DNA of 15,352 nt from JAOAFX01 sp049700315 (lineage in GTDB: Bacteria > Hydrothermota > Tepidihabitantia > SM23-42 > JAOAFX01): positions 1 through 15,352 of the forward strand of contig JBNAVN010000055.1 of the NCBI GenBank assembly GCA_049700315.1, given 5' to 3'. Below, one piece after another: positions 1 through 7,262 of the stretch. Numbering within the stretch: position 1 is the stretch's first letter; each line of letters starts with the position of its first letter. The notes beneath the pieces were generated by a model. The model searched no databases, had not been told where the DNA came from, and saw only the letters and a list, made by a program, of their open reading frames with translations. The translations under genes and the position numbers were made by a program.

Positions 1-150
1 GTAGCCTTTGGCGAAGTTGGAGGGGGCACCCCCCTGATATATCTTGTTCCAATAAGGAATGTGGATTGGTGCTGTTTCCAAAAATGAGAATGTGTTATGA
101 TTTTGTGCAATGTGAGATTGTTTTGTTTGTAAAAAAGTGTTCATTTTACG
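1..150. other. Intergenic DNA at window edge, no gene seen
   Basis: This AT-rich stretch contains no convincing reading frame. A short G-run/C-run inverted repeat (about 22-34) could form a small hairpin, perhaps the tail of an upstream terminator or repeat, but it has no clear T-tract. It leads into the palindrome and sigma-54 promoter of the first gene. Confidence 0.5.
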
Positions 151-162
151 AGACTTAAGTCT
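151..162. repeat. AGACTTAAGTCT palindrome, copy 1
   Basis: This is a perfect 12-bp palindrome, ending 8 bp before the sigma-54 promoter at 171. Related copies lie at 881-892 (10-bp perfect core), 7211-7220 (AGACTTGAGT) and 14544-14555 (AGACTTAAGTGT). All are outside the coding regions as called here. It may be a protein-binding site or a self-pairing RNA element; the sequence does not decide which. Confidence 0.55.
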
Positions 163-170
163 GGAAGTGG

Positions 171-185
171 TGGCACGGATTTTGC
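171..185 (+). promoter_or_regulatory. Sigma-54 (RpoN) promoter, -24/-12
   Basis: TGGCACG-N4-TTGC matches the sigma-54 consensus at every key position, with the GG of the -24 box and the GC of the -12 box in correct register. The expected transcription start is near 197, giving a leader of about 22 nt before the ATG at 219. The similarity to the second site at 14637-14651 extends 7 bp further downstream (C/A then TATATG). Sigma-54 promoters need an enhancer-binding ATPase, and two such regulators are encoded in this window. Confidence 0.88.
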
Positions 186-218
186 CTATATGGATGATAG
201 AGAAACAAGGGGGTCAAA

Positions 219-767
219 ATGAAAAAATTAACAATTTCATTCATATTGATTTTCATAATGTGTTTTGCGGGCAGGTTGGGTATAGGTATTGGTGCCGGGG
301 CTGAGTATGAAAAGAGTTACGCACTTCAAAATTATGACCAGTTACCTCAAATATTCTATGGTGGCGAATTTCGTATTTCAGCAGAAGCACTACCTTATAT
401 GTTCCTTGAGCCGGTAGGACTAATCGTAAACGACGCTACAAGGGATATGACTGTGCCAGGCATTGGTCTGCGCATTAATGTGGCACCAAGGCTGGGAAAA
501 TTCTTCCTCGCACCATTCTTTGGGGTTGAAGGTGATATTTTGTTCTATAATCAAAATCTTGCTTTTCAAGAAGCAGCAACTGCCGGTAGAACAGGTGAAT
601 ATTTTGAAGGCTCTTCACCTCGTGCGATTGGTATGGGATTTGGTGGATTATCAATATACTTTGGCAAGGCAGTTTCTCTTGATTGTCAGTACCGCTACAC
701 AAGCATTGCAAAGGGTCTGGGCGTGGAGATGGTTTATGCAGGATTGACCTACTACATAAACTGGTAA
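219..767 (+). CDS. Small predicted outer-membrane beta-barrel protein
   Basis: This 182-residue protein has a basic start (MKK), a hydrophobic segment to about residue 17 and a likely cleavage near the CFAG stretch, so it should be exported. The mature part is rich in alternating Gly/aromatic/hydrophobic stretches (for example around 96-110 and 136-160) and ends in an aromatic tract, YYINW, as in outer-membrane barrels with a C-terminal aromatic residue. The length fits an 8-strand barrel of the OmpA/OmpW/porin-like superfamily, but I do not recognise a specific family. The start is supported by AAGGGGG (207-213), 5 nt before the ATG. Transcription should come from the sigma-54 promoter at 171-185, so expression is probably conditional. 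No strong terminator follows. An alternative is a soluble periplasmic beta protein. Confidence 0.75.
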   Translation: MKKLTISFILIFIMCFAGRLGIGIGAGAEYEKSYALQNYDQLPQIFYGGEFRISAEALPYMFLEPVGLIVNDATRDMTVPGIGLRINVAPRLGKFFLAPFFGVEGDILFYNQNLAFQEAATAGRTGEYFEGSSPRAIGMGFGGLSIYFGKAVSLDCQYRYTSIAKGLGVEMVYAGLTYYINW

Positions 768-821
768 AATACTGTAAATTCAAGAATCAATAAAACCTAC
801 TCAATCTATTCACTTTATCAC

Positions 822-849
822 TTGACAGATTTGGAATTTTCATTATAAT
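822..849 (+). promoter_or_regulatory. Sigma-70-type promoter of the S8 peptidase gene
   Basis: TTGACA (822-827), a 16-bp spacer and TATAAT (844-849) are exact consensus hexamers. The start should be near 856, giving a leader of about 110 nt before the ATG at 970. The leader carries a copy of the AGACTTAAGTCT palindrome and an extended Shine-Dalgarno-like sequence. Confidence 0.85.
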
Positions 850-880
850 GTAGTCAGGATTAATTTATGCAATAAATTGT

Positions 881-904
881 GGACTTAAGTCTGAAAGGAG
901 GTGA
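881..904 (+). promoter_or_regulatory. Palindrome plus orphan Shine-Dalgarno in leader
   Basis: GGACTTAAGTCT (881-892, perfect palindrome over 882-891) is followed directly by AAAGGAGGTGA (894-904), an 11-nt match to the complement of the usual 16S rRNA 3' end. No start codon lies 5-10 nt downstream; the GTG at 901 is inside the match itself and cannot use it. The element sits about 66 nt before the likely real start at 970. It may be a ribosome standby or regulatory site, or it may serve a tiny unconfirmed leader frame (TTG 923 to TAG 952). Confidence 0.5.
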
Positions 905-969
905 GGCAAAACAAAAAACGAGTTGAGAAAAGATTGGATTTTGATTTATTAGGTCAAAGGAGAAAGGAG

Positions 970-3876
970 ATGGATATTAAAAACTTATTACTATTTGTAC
1001 TGACGATAGGTGTTGTGGGCGTGGGCCAGGCAAAGGCATTGATTGACCCACAACTTGAAGAGGTCATTGCAAGCACAAGGAGCGGTGACCAGGTTGAGAT
1101 TCTGGTTGTTTTTAATGAACAATCAGATGAAGATTATCTGAGAAATCTTGTTGCCGACCTTCCCCGTCGTGAACAGAGATATCCTGTTGTCAATTATTTA
1201 AGAGAACTCTCGGCAAAAACCCAGGAACCACTTGTAAATTATCTCAGTTTACAGACTGCAGCAAACAAGGTTTCTGAGGTTAAATCGTTCTGGATCATCA
1301 ATGCACTTTATTGTAAGGCAACACCGGATGTTATAAATGAGATTGCGAATCACTCTGATGTAGCATTTATTGCCTATCCAAATATCACAAGTGAAAATAT
1401 TCTCCTTACCCACGGAAATCCAACTGAGATTGATGTCCTTGATTATAGAACAAAAGAATGGCATGTAACTAAAGTGGCTGCTGATTCCTGCTGGGCGCTT
1501 GGTTATAAAGGGCAGGGCGTGATTGTTGGATTGATTGATACTGGTTGTAATTATAATCATCTTGACCTTGCATCGCATATGTGGAATGATCCTAATTACC
1601 CATATCATGGCTGGAATTTTGAAAATAACAATAACAATCCAATTGATCAACAGGGCCATGGAACCTGTTGCGGAGGTGAGATTGCCTCAGATGGAACTGC
1701 AGGTGATTCCTGTGGAATTGCACCCCAGTGTTCATTGATGGTGTGCAGGGTGAGAACATCAATTGCCTATCCAATGCCCGATACTATTTCAGAAAAAAAT
1801 GTCTTTGACGCAATGCAGTTTGTGATTTCCCCACCCCAGTCGCCGACCCATGGCGCAGATGTAGTATCAATGTCACTTGGCTGGTTTGTTGCCTGGACAC
1901 CGAGAAGGAGTATGTGGCGTAAGGCGGTAACCAATGTTGCACTCGCAGGGATTCCATTTTTTATCGCTGCAGGTAATGAACGCGGGTATTCTGGGAGTTA
2001 TTGTCCAGTCCCCTACAATTTAAGATGTCCTGGTGATGTGCCTCCACCCTGGCACCATCCCTCAGAGGCACAGGGAAGGCTTGCAGGCACAATATCCTGT
2101 GCTGCGGTAGATAATACAGATGCACTTGCGAGTTTCTCTTCCTGTGGTCCTTCATGCTGGGAAGATGCACCCTGGTACTGGGACTACCCATTCAGACCAG
2201 GACCAGGCATATTAAGGCCAGATATTGCTGCACCAGGAGTTGGCATCACCTCCTGTTCTTATACCAACAATAGTGGATATAGTAGTAATTGGAGTGGAAC
2301 TTCAATGGCAACACCAATTCTGGCCGGGGTTGCTGCGTTATTACTTTCCAAAAATCCCAATTTAACTGTTTCTCAGATTGACAGTATAATGCAATTTACT
2401 GCCCTTGATTTGGGTACTGCAGGTAAAGATACGATGTATGGTGCTGGTAGAGTACGGGCAAAAAGGGCAATAGATAATACACCTGCTGCTGGTTCATTGC
2501 CGGATTTGCGTGTTGCTGAATTTGGCACGGTTGTTCTTGATCCCGCACCCAATGGTAATGCAAATAGTTTCTTTGATCCTTCAGAAAGAATTACATTGGT
2601 AGATACAATCGTCAATTTAGGCACTGCAACCGCAACCAGTGTCAGCGGTAAACTTCGCACTACAAATAGCCATATTACAATCCTGGACTCTACTGCAACT
2701 TTTGGCAATATCAATCCCAAGGCAATAGGTCATAATGGTGCAGACCCATTTGTGCTTCAGGCAGATACCCTGATTCAACTCGGTACACTTGTGCCATTTG
2801 AACTTGAATTGACTGCAGGAAGTTATACGCGAAAAATCTATTATCAGTTGCGTATGGGTTCGGTAGAAGGTCCTGACAGCGCGGGCTATTTTGTACTTGA
2901 TAATACTGATGTTTTTTATACAGAGACGCCCGTTTATAACTGGATAGAAATAAATCCTAATTATGGTGGTTCTGGAACTTCTATTGGTGCCGGTGGTCCA
3001 ATGGTCACCCTTCGTATCCGTTCCCCTATAGTAATAAGACATTATGCCAAAAGATTAGGCAATACAACCAATGATAGTATCTCAGTTTGTTCAAATGGCT
3101 GGATCTGCTTTGGAAGGCAAACTATTACGGTTCAACACAATAGTATTCTTCCTAAGATCTATGATTACGGTTCACAAACTTCTGCACCAAATATGGTTGC
3201 AGCATTCTGGGATACTTTAAACACCGGTTCAACTGGAAGCACCTGGTGGTATTATAATGATGCAGCAAATCACCGTTTTATCATTCAGTATGATTCAATA
3301 ACAGGTTCGGCAAGCAATCGTCTGACCTTCCAGATTATAATTTATGATTCTACTCTTGCAGGGCCGGGTTTGAAAAACGACATTGTTGTGCAGTATAAAC
3401 GAGTGACCGAACCGACCACAAGTTGCACAATTGGACAGCAGGATTCACTGAAAATATATGGCATAACCTATCTTTTTAACAAGGTATACGATACAGGCGC
3501 AGCACCACTGGTAAGTGGAAGGGCGATCAAGTTCACAACCAAACAACCAAAAATGATAAACTGGATTTCTGTTGATGAATTGAGCAATTATACTGATCCT
3601 GGTCAAAAACGTATAAGCCTTGCGCCAAATCCTGCATACAGAAGTGTGGATATCTTCTATACAATTGATGTGAAATCCAGGGCGTCACTTAAAGTTTATA
3701 ATGTTGCAGGACAACTTGTGCGTACCCTTGTTGATGAAATGAAATCACCTGGTGTCTATACCGCAAAGTGGTCTGGGGATGATGAATTTGGTCGTCAGGT
3801 GTCTTCAGGCGTTTATTTCTTTGATCTCCAGATTGATGATGGTTCATACAGCACCCGCGGAATTTTGCTAAAGTAA
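970..3876 (+). CDS. Secreted subtilisin-family (S8) serine peptidase
   Basis: This 968-residue protein is an exported endopeptidase. Numbering is from the ATG at 970, preferred because AAAGGAG lies 7 nt upstream and a clean signal peptide follows (MDIKNLLLFV to about residue 23); a GTG at 901 would add 23 charged residues before it. Residues about 25-140 resemble an inhibitor-type propeptide. The S8 triad is visible: Asp190 (LIDTG), His230 (GHGT) and Ser445 (GTSMATP), with the oxyanion Asn336 (AAGNE). Thirteen cysteines between 174 and 429 suggest disulfides. After the catalytic domain come an Ig-like region (about 515-630), a beta domain with a SNGWICFG motif (about 640-855), and a C-terminal FlgD-like/T9SS type-A-like module (about 882-968: KVYNVAGQLVRTL, then W-G-D and SSGVYF) ending ILLK. 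It is likely transcribed alone from 822-849 and ended by the hairpin at 3891. The natural substrate cannot be read from sequence. Confidence 0.95.
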   Translation: MDIKNLLLFVLTIGVVGVGQAKALIDPQLEEVIASTRSGDQVEILVVFNEQSDEDYLRNLVADLPRREQRYPVVNYLRELSAKTQEPLVNYLSLQTAANKVSEVKSFWIINALYCKATPDVINEIANHSDVAFIAYPNITSENILLTHGNPTEIDVLDYRTKEWHVTKVAADSCWALGYKGQGVIVGLIDTGCNYNHLDLASHMWNDPNYPYHGWNFENNNNNPIDQQGHGTCCGGEIASDGTAGDSCGIAPQCSLMVCRVRTSIAYPMPDTISEKNVFDAMQFVISPPQSPTHGADVVSMSLGWFVAWTPRRSMWRKAVTNVALAGIPFFIAAGNERGYSGSYCPVPYNLRCPGDVPPPWHHPSEAQGRLAGTISCAAVDNTDALASFSSCGPSCWEDAPWYWDYPFRPGPGILRPDIAAPGVGITSCSYTNNSGYSSNWSGTSMATPILAGVAALLLSKNPNLTVSQIDSIMQFTALDLGTAGKDTMYGAGRVRAKRAIDNTPAAGSLPDLRVAEFGTVVLDPAPNGNANSFFDPSERITLVDTIVNLGTATATSVSGKLRTTNSHITILDSTATFGNINPKAIGHNGADPFVLQADTLIQLGTLVPFELELTAGSYTRKIYYQLRMGSVEGPDSAGYFVLDNTDVFYTETPVYNWIEINPNYGGSGTSIGAGGPMVTLRIRSPIVIRHYAKRLGNTTNDSISVCSNGWICFGRQTITVQHNSILPKIYDYGSQTSAPNMVAAFWDTLNTGSTGSTWWYYNDAANHRFIIQYDSITGSASNRLTFQIIIYDSTLAGPGLKNDIVVQYKRVTEPTTSCTIGQQDSLKIYGITYLFNKVYDTGAAPLVSGRAIKFTTKQPKMINWISVDELSNYTDPGQKRISLAPNPAYRSVDIFYTIDVKSRASLKVYNVAGQLVRTLVDEMKSPGVYTAKWSGDDEFGRQVSSGVYFFDLQIDDGSYSTRGILLK

Positions 3877-3890
3877 CTTATTCATAAAAA

Positions 3891-3924
3891 GGGGGAAGAG
3901 AAATCTTCCCCCTTGACTTCTTTT
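3891..3924 (+). terminator. Intrinsic terminator after the S8 peptidase
   Basis: A 9-bp perfect GC-rich stem, GGGGGAAGA (3891-3899) with TCTTCCCCC (3904-3912), encloses a GAAA loop and starts 14 nt after the stop codon. The following tract is T-rich but interrupted (TTGACTTCTTTT), because it is also the -35 region of the next promoter. Confidence 0.8.
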
Positions 3925-3940
3925 GGTTTTTGGATATAAT
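3913..3940 (+). promoter_or_regulatory. Sigma-70-type promoter of the Kelch gene
   Basis: TTGACT (3913-3918), a 16-bp spacer and TATAAT (3935-3940). The -35 box begins at the base directly after the terminator stem, so the two signals abut. The start should be near 3947, leaving a leader of about 188 nt. Confidence 0.78.
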
Positions 3941-3946
3941 GTTAAT

Positions 3947-4134
3947 GATTACCTCAGAATAGTCATTTACATTGGGGTAGAAGAAAGGGGGTGATTCGCA
4001 AACATAACAAATAGACATTTGGGCTGGACACAATGAACATCGTCTTTGAAGGTTGTCCCCAAGTGTCAGTTCTATTATCTGTACTATTCCAGGCTGTTCT
4101 GGAATATTTGTAAACAATCAAAAAAGGAGAAGAA
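3947..4134 (+). promoter_or_regulatory. Long structured 5' leader of the Kelch gene
   Basis: The untranslated leader is unusually long. It can form a 10-bp stem (one G-U pair) between GACATTTGGG (4014-4023) and CCCAAGTGTC (4058-4067), extended after a 3-nt bulge by GACA/TGTC (4027-4030 with 4054-4057). A second hairpin has an 8-bp perfect stem, TATTCCAG (4085-4092) with CTGGAATA (4099-4106). The ribosome-binding site AGGAGA (4125-4130) follows 18 nt later. I do not recognise a known riboswitch class. It could be a cis-regulatory RNA, an mRNA stabiliser, or chance structure. Confidence 0.5.
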
Positions 4135-7077
4135 ATGAAGCGATTAACATATATACTCTTAATACTGGTGTTTGTGCCAGTGGCATTTGGCGACAATGCT
4201 GATCTCTCAGCACCTGTTGCTGTGCCATCACATGTGTTTAAGGTTCAGGGTAATCCAAGGGGTGTGCCTTACAATGGTCCCTTTGCAACACCAACACTTG
4301 TTGATACGATTAATTTGAGTCCACTTAATCCAACAGGTTATTGCTGGGGTCTTGCCTATGACTGGGAAAGGGATGCCTTATGGGTGACCCAGTGGAACAG
4401 TTCATATCCAAAGATGTATGCTATACAAAAGCATTCACCTTGCACAAAAGTGGATTCTGTTACCCTTGGTTCTGGAGCGCCGACATACCGCCTTGGAATT
4501 GGTTATGCTGGTAGCAATGTAATGTACATGGCTGGCTATAACAATACGATCTACCGTATCGATATGACAAATGGTACAGGCTCAGTATATCGCACAGTTT
4601 CAGGCACTCTTGAAGGGTTGGATTTTAATGTGGTGAACGATGCCATATATGCTTCAGACTGGAGCAGTATGCTTGCAGGCTATGCAATTCCATCCCAGAC
4701 CGGAACCTGGACAACCTGGTCAGTTCCGCAATATCCAAGCGGTCTGAGTGGTGCATATAATGCAACCACTGCACCGACAATGCTATTCCTGGCTGAGGAG
4801 GCAAATCCCTCTCATTTCTATCAATATCATCTGACCAATGGTGTGCCTGCAGCAACTCCAGAATCAGTCTGGCAGTGTGACCCGGGTCAGACCCAGGGTT
4901 CTGAGGCTGACTGTGCATTTGATGGACAATATGTCTATATCCTTGACCAGTCAGGTCCGGATAAGATCTGGGTGTATGACATTGGTATCATCCTTAATGA
5001 TACGATCCGCTGGACATTTGAGACGGGCTGGCAGGGTTGGACCCATTCAAGTTCATATACATTCCCGAATGCCTGGGGTGTTGCCCGTTCAAATCTCCAC
5101 TCAGGCTGGGTTCCACCAAATGCCCAGGATTCCTGTTTGTGGTTTGATGATGATGCAGCAGGTAACGGTGCACCACCATTAAAAGATACTGCACTTTCAC
5201 CAGTCATCGTTCCCCATTCAACGACAAACTGGTTAAAATGGGGTGTGACTTATAATTATCTTAGTTCACCTGAAAAACTTGAGATTGGTATCAAGTATTT
5301 TGACGGTTCTGCCTGGCATGTTGTTCCATTGAAGACCTATACCGCTGATATTTCTGGTGCCTGGGATTCTTCTGATGTGAGTGCTTATAAGACCTATCCA
5401 AGGCTCCAAGTCTATGCCTATTATGACGATGGTAATGGCTGGATGTGGTATGGTGCGATTGATAATGTGACGATCAATGGTGAATTATATGTTGCAACCC
5501 ACGATGTTGGAACAACTGCAATCAATCAACCACCAGATAACTTGTTGCCCAACACAACCTATCAACCTACTGCAACCTACAAAAACTTTGGCAATAATAG
5601 CGAAACATTTGATGTCTATTTCAGGATTGATTCTTCAGGAACAACTGTCTATAACCAAACCCAGAATATTACTGTCAATGCGGGTGAGGATACTGTGATT
5701 GTATTTCCAAACTGGACCTGTTGTGGCACGACTGGTATTTCCTATAATATCAAGGCGTATACTGTTATGGCTGGCGATGTGAATCCTGTGAATGATACCC
5801 TTGCAAAGACATCAATTGTCAATCCCACATTCTGGGAAATCCTTTCTGCCCAATTCCCAACTCCAAGTTCAGGGCATTCAATGGCAACAATTAACGATGG
5901 AAAGTATATGGTATTTGGTATAAGGACAACCGGCGGTTATACTAACCAGACCCAGATTTATGATATCGCTGGTGGTTCCTGGACTGCTGGACCTAACAAT
6001 CCTTATGGCTGTGGTGCTTATGGTACTGCCCAGGGAGTCAATGGAAAATACTACAGACTTGGTGGTACAGATTCCTGGCCTACTGCTTTGACAAGGGTTG
6101 ATATATATGATCCAGGTTCAACAAGCTGGTCAAGCGGAGCCTCATCACCAACCGGGAATATGGATCAGGTATCTGGTGTATACAAGGATTCATTGATCTT
6201 TACATTCGGTGGTGGTAACTGGGGTGGCACAGTTCCTCCTCATACCAATGTCTATTTCTATGATACCTATCTCAATTCCTGGACTCAGGCAACATCAATG
6301 ACCGGTGTTGGCAGGGGTTGTGCAGCCGGTGGTGTGATTGATACATTTGCGATTGTAGCCTGTGGTTATGATGGTTCAACAACCTACAGGAATGATTATA
6401 TCGTCGGTAGAATCAATCCTGCAAACTGCTCCCAGATCACCTGGGGTTCACCGACAACCATACCTGGAATGACCGATGGTCGTTATCGTGTACCGAGTGG
6501 TGTAGATAAAGTGAATAAAGAACTTTGGGTAATCTGCGGTCAGACTGCAAGTGGTTCAAGTGATCAGACCTGGTCATACAGTCCATATACAAATACCTGG
6601 ACTAACTGGAATGCGCCAAAACCGACACCTGTGGGTAATGTTTCGCCAGTTGCTGTTACTCTGACGAGTGCTGGCGATGTGGGTGTATTCGTAGCCAGTG
6701 GCTATCAGGGTGGTGCCTATGTTCCTGCCCATGAAGTCTTCCACACTGGCCATATTCCAGGTGTGCAGGAAAAACCAACGACTCCAATCTCCCAATTCAA
6801 GTTCGGATTTGCTCCTAATATGCCCAATCCAACAAGAGAATATACCTCTATCTCTTATGCTACGACCAAGGCTGGCAGGGTGACATTGAAGGTTTATGAT
6901 GCAACTGGAAGATTGGTAAGGACACTTGTGGATCGCGTGAATGAACCTGCTGGTGAAAAGACCGTGTACTGGAATGGACAGGATAATAATCATCAGACCG
7001 TGACCGGTGGTGTTTATTTCTTAAAGCTTGAGGCAGAAGGCAAAATCGCTACTCACAAACTCATCCTCGTGAAGTAA
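4135..7077 (+). CDS. Exported beta-propeller/Kelch-repeat protein
   Basis: This 980-residue protein has a signal peptide at 1-19 (MKRLTYILLILVFVPVAFG). Residues about 55-285 have repeated propeller-like strands (GLAYDWERDALWV, YVYILDQSG). Residues about 290-450 look like a carbohydrate-binding-type or MAM-like jelly roll (WTFETGWQGWTH near its start). Residues about 455-560 resemble a CARDB/Ig-like domain. Kelch-type repeats lie at about 565-870, with recurring units such as YDIAGGSWT, YDPGSTSWS, YDTYLNSWT and YSPYTNTWT. The C-terminus (about 895-980) is a FlgD-like/T9SS type-A-like module (KVYDATGRLVRTLVD, W-N-G, TGGVYFLKL) ending KLILVK. I see no catalytic motif, so an adhesive or binding role outside the cell is likely. 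The start is supported by AGGAGA, 4 nt upstream. Promoter and terminator indicate a single-gene unit. Confidence 0.9.
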   Translation: MKRLTYILLILVFVPVAFGDNADLSAPVAVPSHVFKVQGNPRGVPYNGPFATPTLVDTINLSPLNPTGYCWGLAYDWERDALWVTQWNSSYPKMYAIQKHSPCTKVDSVTLGSGAPTYRLGIGYAGSNVMYMAGYNNTIYRIDMTNGTGSVYRTVSGTLEGLDFNVVNDAIYASDWSSMLAGYAIPSQTGTWTTWSVPQYPSGLSGAYNATTAPTMLFLAEEANPSHFYQYHLTNGVPAATPESVWQCDPGQTQGSEADCAFDGQYVYILDQSGPDKIWVYDIGIILNDTIRWTFETGWQGWTHSSSYTFPNAWGVARSNLHSGWVPPNAQDSCLWFDDDAAGNGAPPLKDTALSPVIVPHSTTNWLKWGVTYNYLSSPEKLEIGIKYFDGSAWHVVPLKTYTADISGAWDSSDVSAYKTYPRLQVYAYYDDGNGWMWYGAIDNVTINGELYVATHDVGTTAINQPPDNLLPNTTYQPTATYKNFGNNSETFDVYFRIDSSGTTVYNQTQNITVNAGEDTVIVFPNWTCCGTTGISYNIKAYTVMAGDVNPVNDTLAKTSIVNPTFWEILSAQFPTPSSGHSMATINDGKYMVFGIRTTGGYTNQTQIYDIAGGSWTAGPNNPYGCGAYGTAQGVNGKYYRLGGTDSWPTALTRVDIYDPGSTSWSSGASSPTGNMDQVSGVYKDSLIFTFGGGNWGGTVPPHTNVYFYDTYLNSWTQATSMTGVGRGCAAGGVIDTFAIVACGYDGSTTYRNDYIVGRINPANCSQITWGSPTTIPGMTDGRYRVPSGVDKVNKELWVICGQTASGSSDQTWSYSPYTNTWTNWNAPKPTPVGNVSPVAVTLTSAGDVGVFVASGYQGGAYVPAHEVFHTGHIPGVQEKPTTPISQFKFGFAPNMPNPTREYTSISYATTKAGRVTLKVYDATGRLVRTLVDRVNEPAGEKTVYWNGQDNNHQTVTGGVYFLKLEAEGKIATHKLILVK

Positions 7078-7093
7078 TTGCTTAAGGAATTCT

Positions 7094-7130
7094 AATAGAA
7101 AGACCCCGCACTGTGCGGGGTCTTTCTATT
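7094..7130 (+). terminator. Strong intrinsic terminator after the Kelch gene
   Basis: A 17-bp perfect stem (7094-7110 with 7114-7130) has a CTG loop and a GC-rich core ACCCCGCA/TGCGGGGT. The right arm contains TCTTTCTATT, acting as the T-rich tail. Symmetry suggests it could work in both directions. Confidence 0.9.
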
Positions 7131-7154
7131 CACGGATACACTTGCATTTTCTAC

Positions 7155-7182
7155 TTGACAAGTATCTATTTCTCTATATAAT
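7155..7182 (+). promoter_or_regulatory. Sigma-70-type promoter of the M14 peptidase gene
   Basis: TTGACA (7155-7160), a 16-bp spacer and TATAAT (7177-7182), exact consensus hexamers. The start should be near 7189, giving a leader of about 74 nt. The leader contains TAGGATTGTC (7199-7208), which also occurs at 14779-14788 just after another promoter, and the palindrome-related AGACTTGAGT at 7211. Confidence 0.85.
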
Positions 7183-7210
7183 ACAACATTAAGGGATTTA
7201 GGATTGTCTT

Positions 7211-7220
7211 AGACTTGAGT
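7211..7220. repeat. AGACTTGAGT, degenerate palindrome copy
   Basis: Related to the palindrome at 151-162 with one change in the core and a diverged right end. It lies 28 nt after the -10 box, close to the position of copy 2 relative to its promoter (31 nt). The match is weak and could be chance. Confidence 0.3.
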
Positions 7221-7262
7221 ATAAATAAGTATGTGGCAAATAATGAAAAAAAGGAGAGTGGT

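Noticed and set aside
475..783. Antisense and out-of-frame open frames inside large genes (e.g. 475-783 minus, 2373-2720 minus, 6574-6993 minus, 10041-10310 plus)
   Set aside because: All lie opposite or out of frame within genes having clear family motifs, and their products show no recognisable domains or start signals.
901..969. GTG at 901 as start of the S8 peptidase
   Set aside because: The GTG lies inside its own would-be Shine-Dalgarno, and the extension is highly charged ahead of a clear signal peptide beginning at 970 with a well-spaced AAAGGAG.
7215..7262. TTG at 7215 as start of the M14 peptidase
   Set aside because: No ribosome-binding site, 16 polar residues before the signal peptide; the ATG at 7263 has AGGAG at 6 nt.
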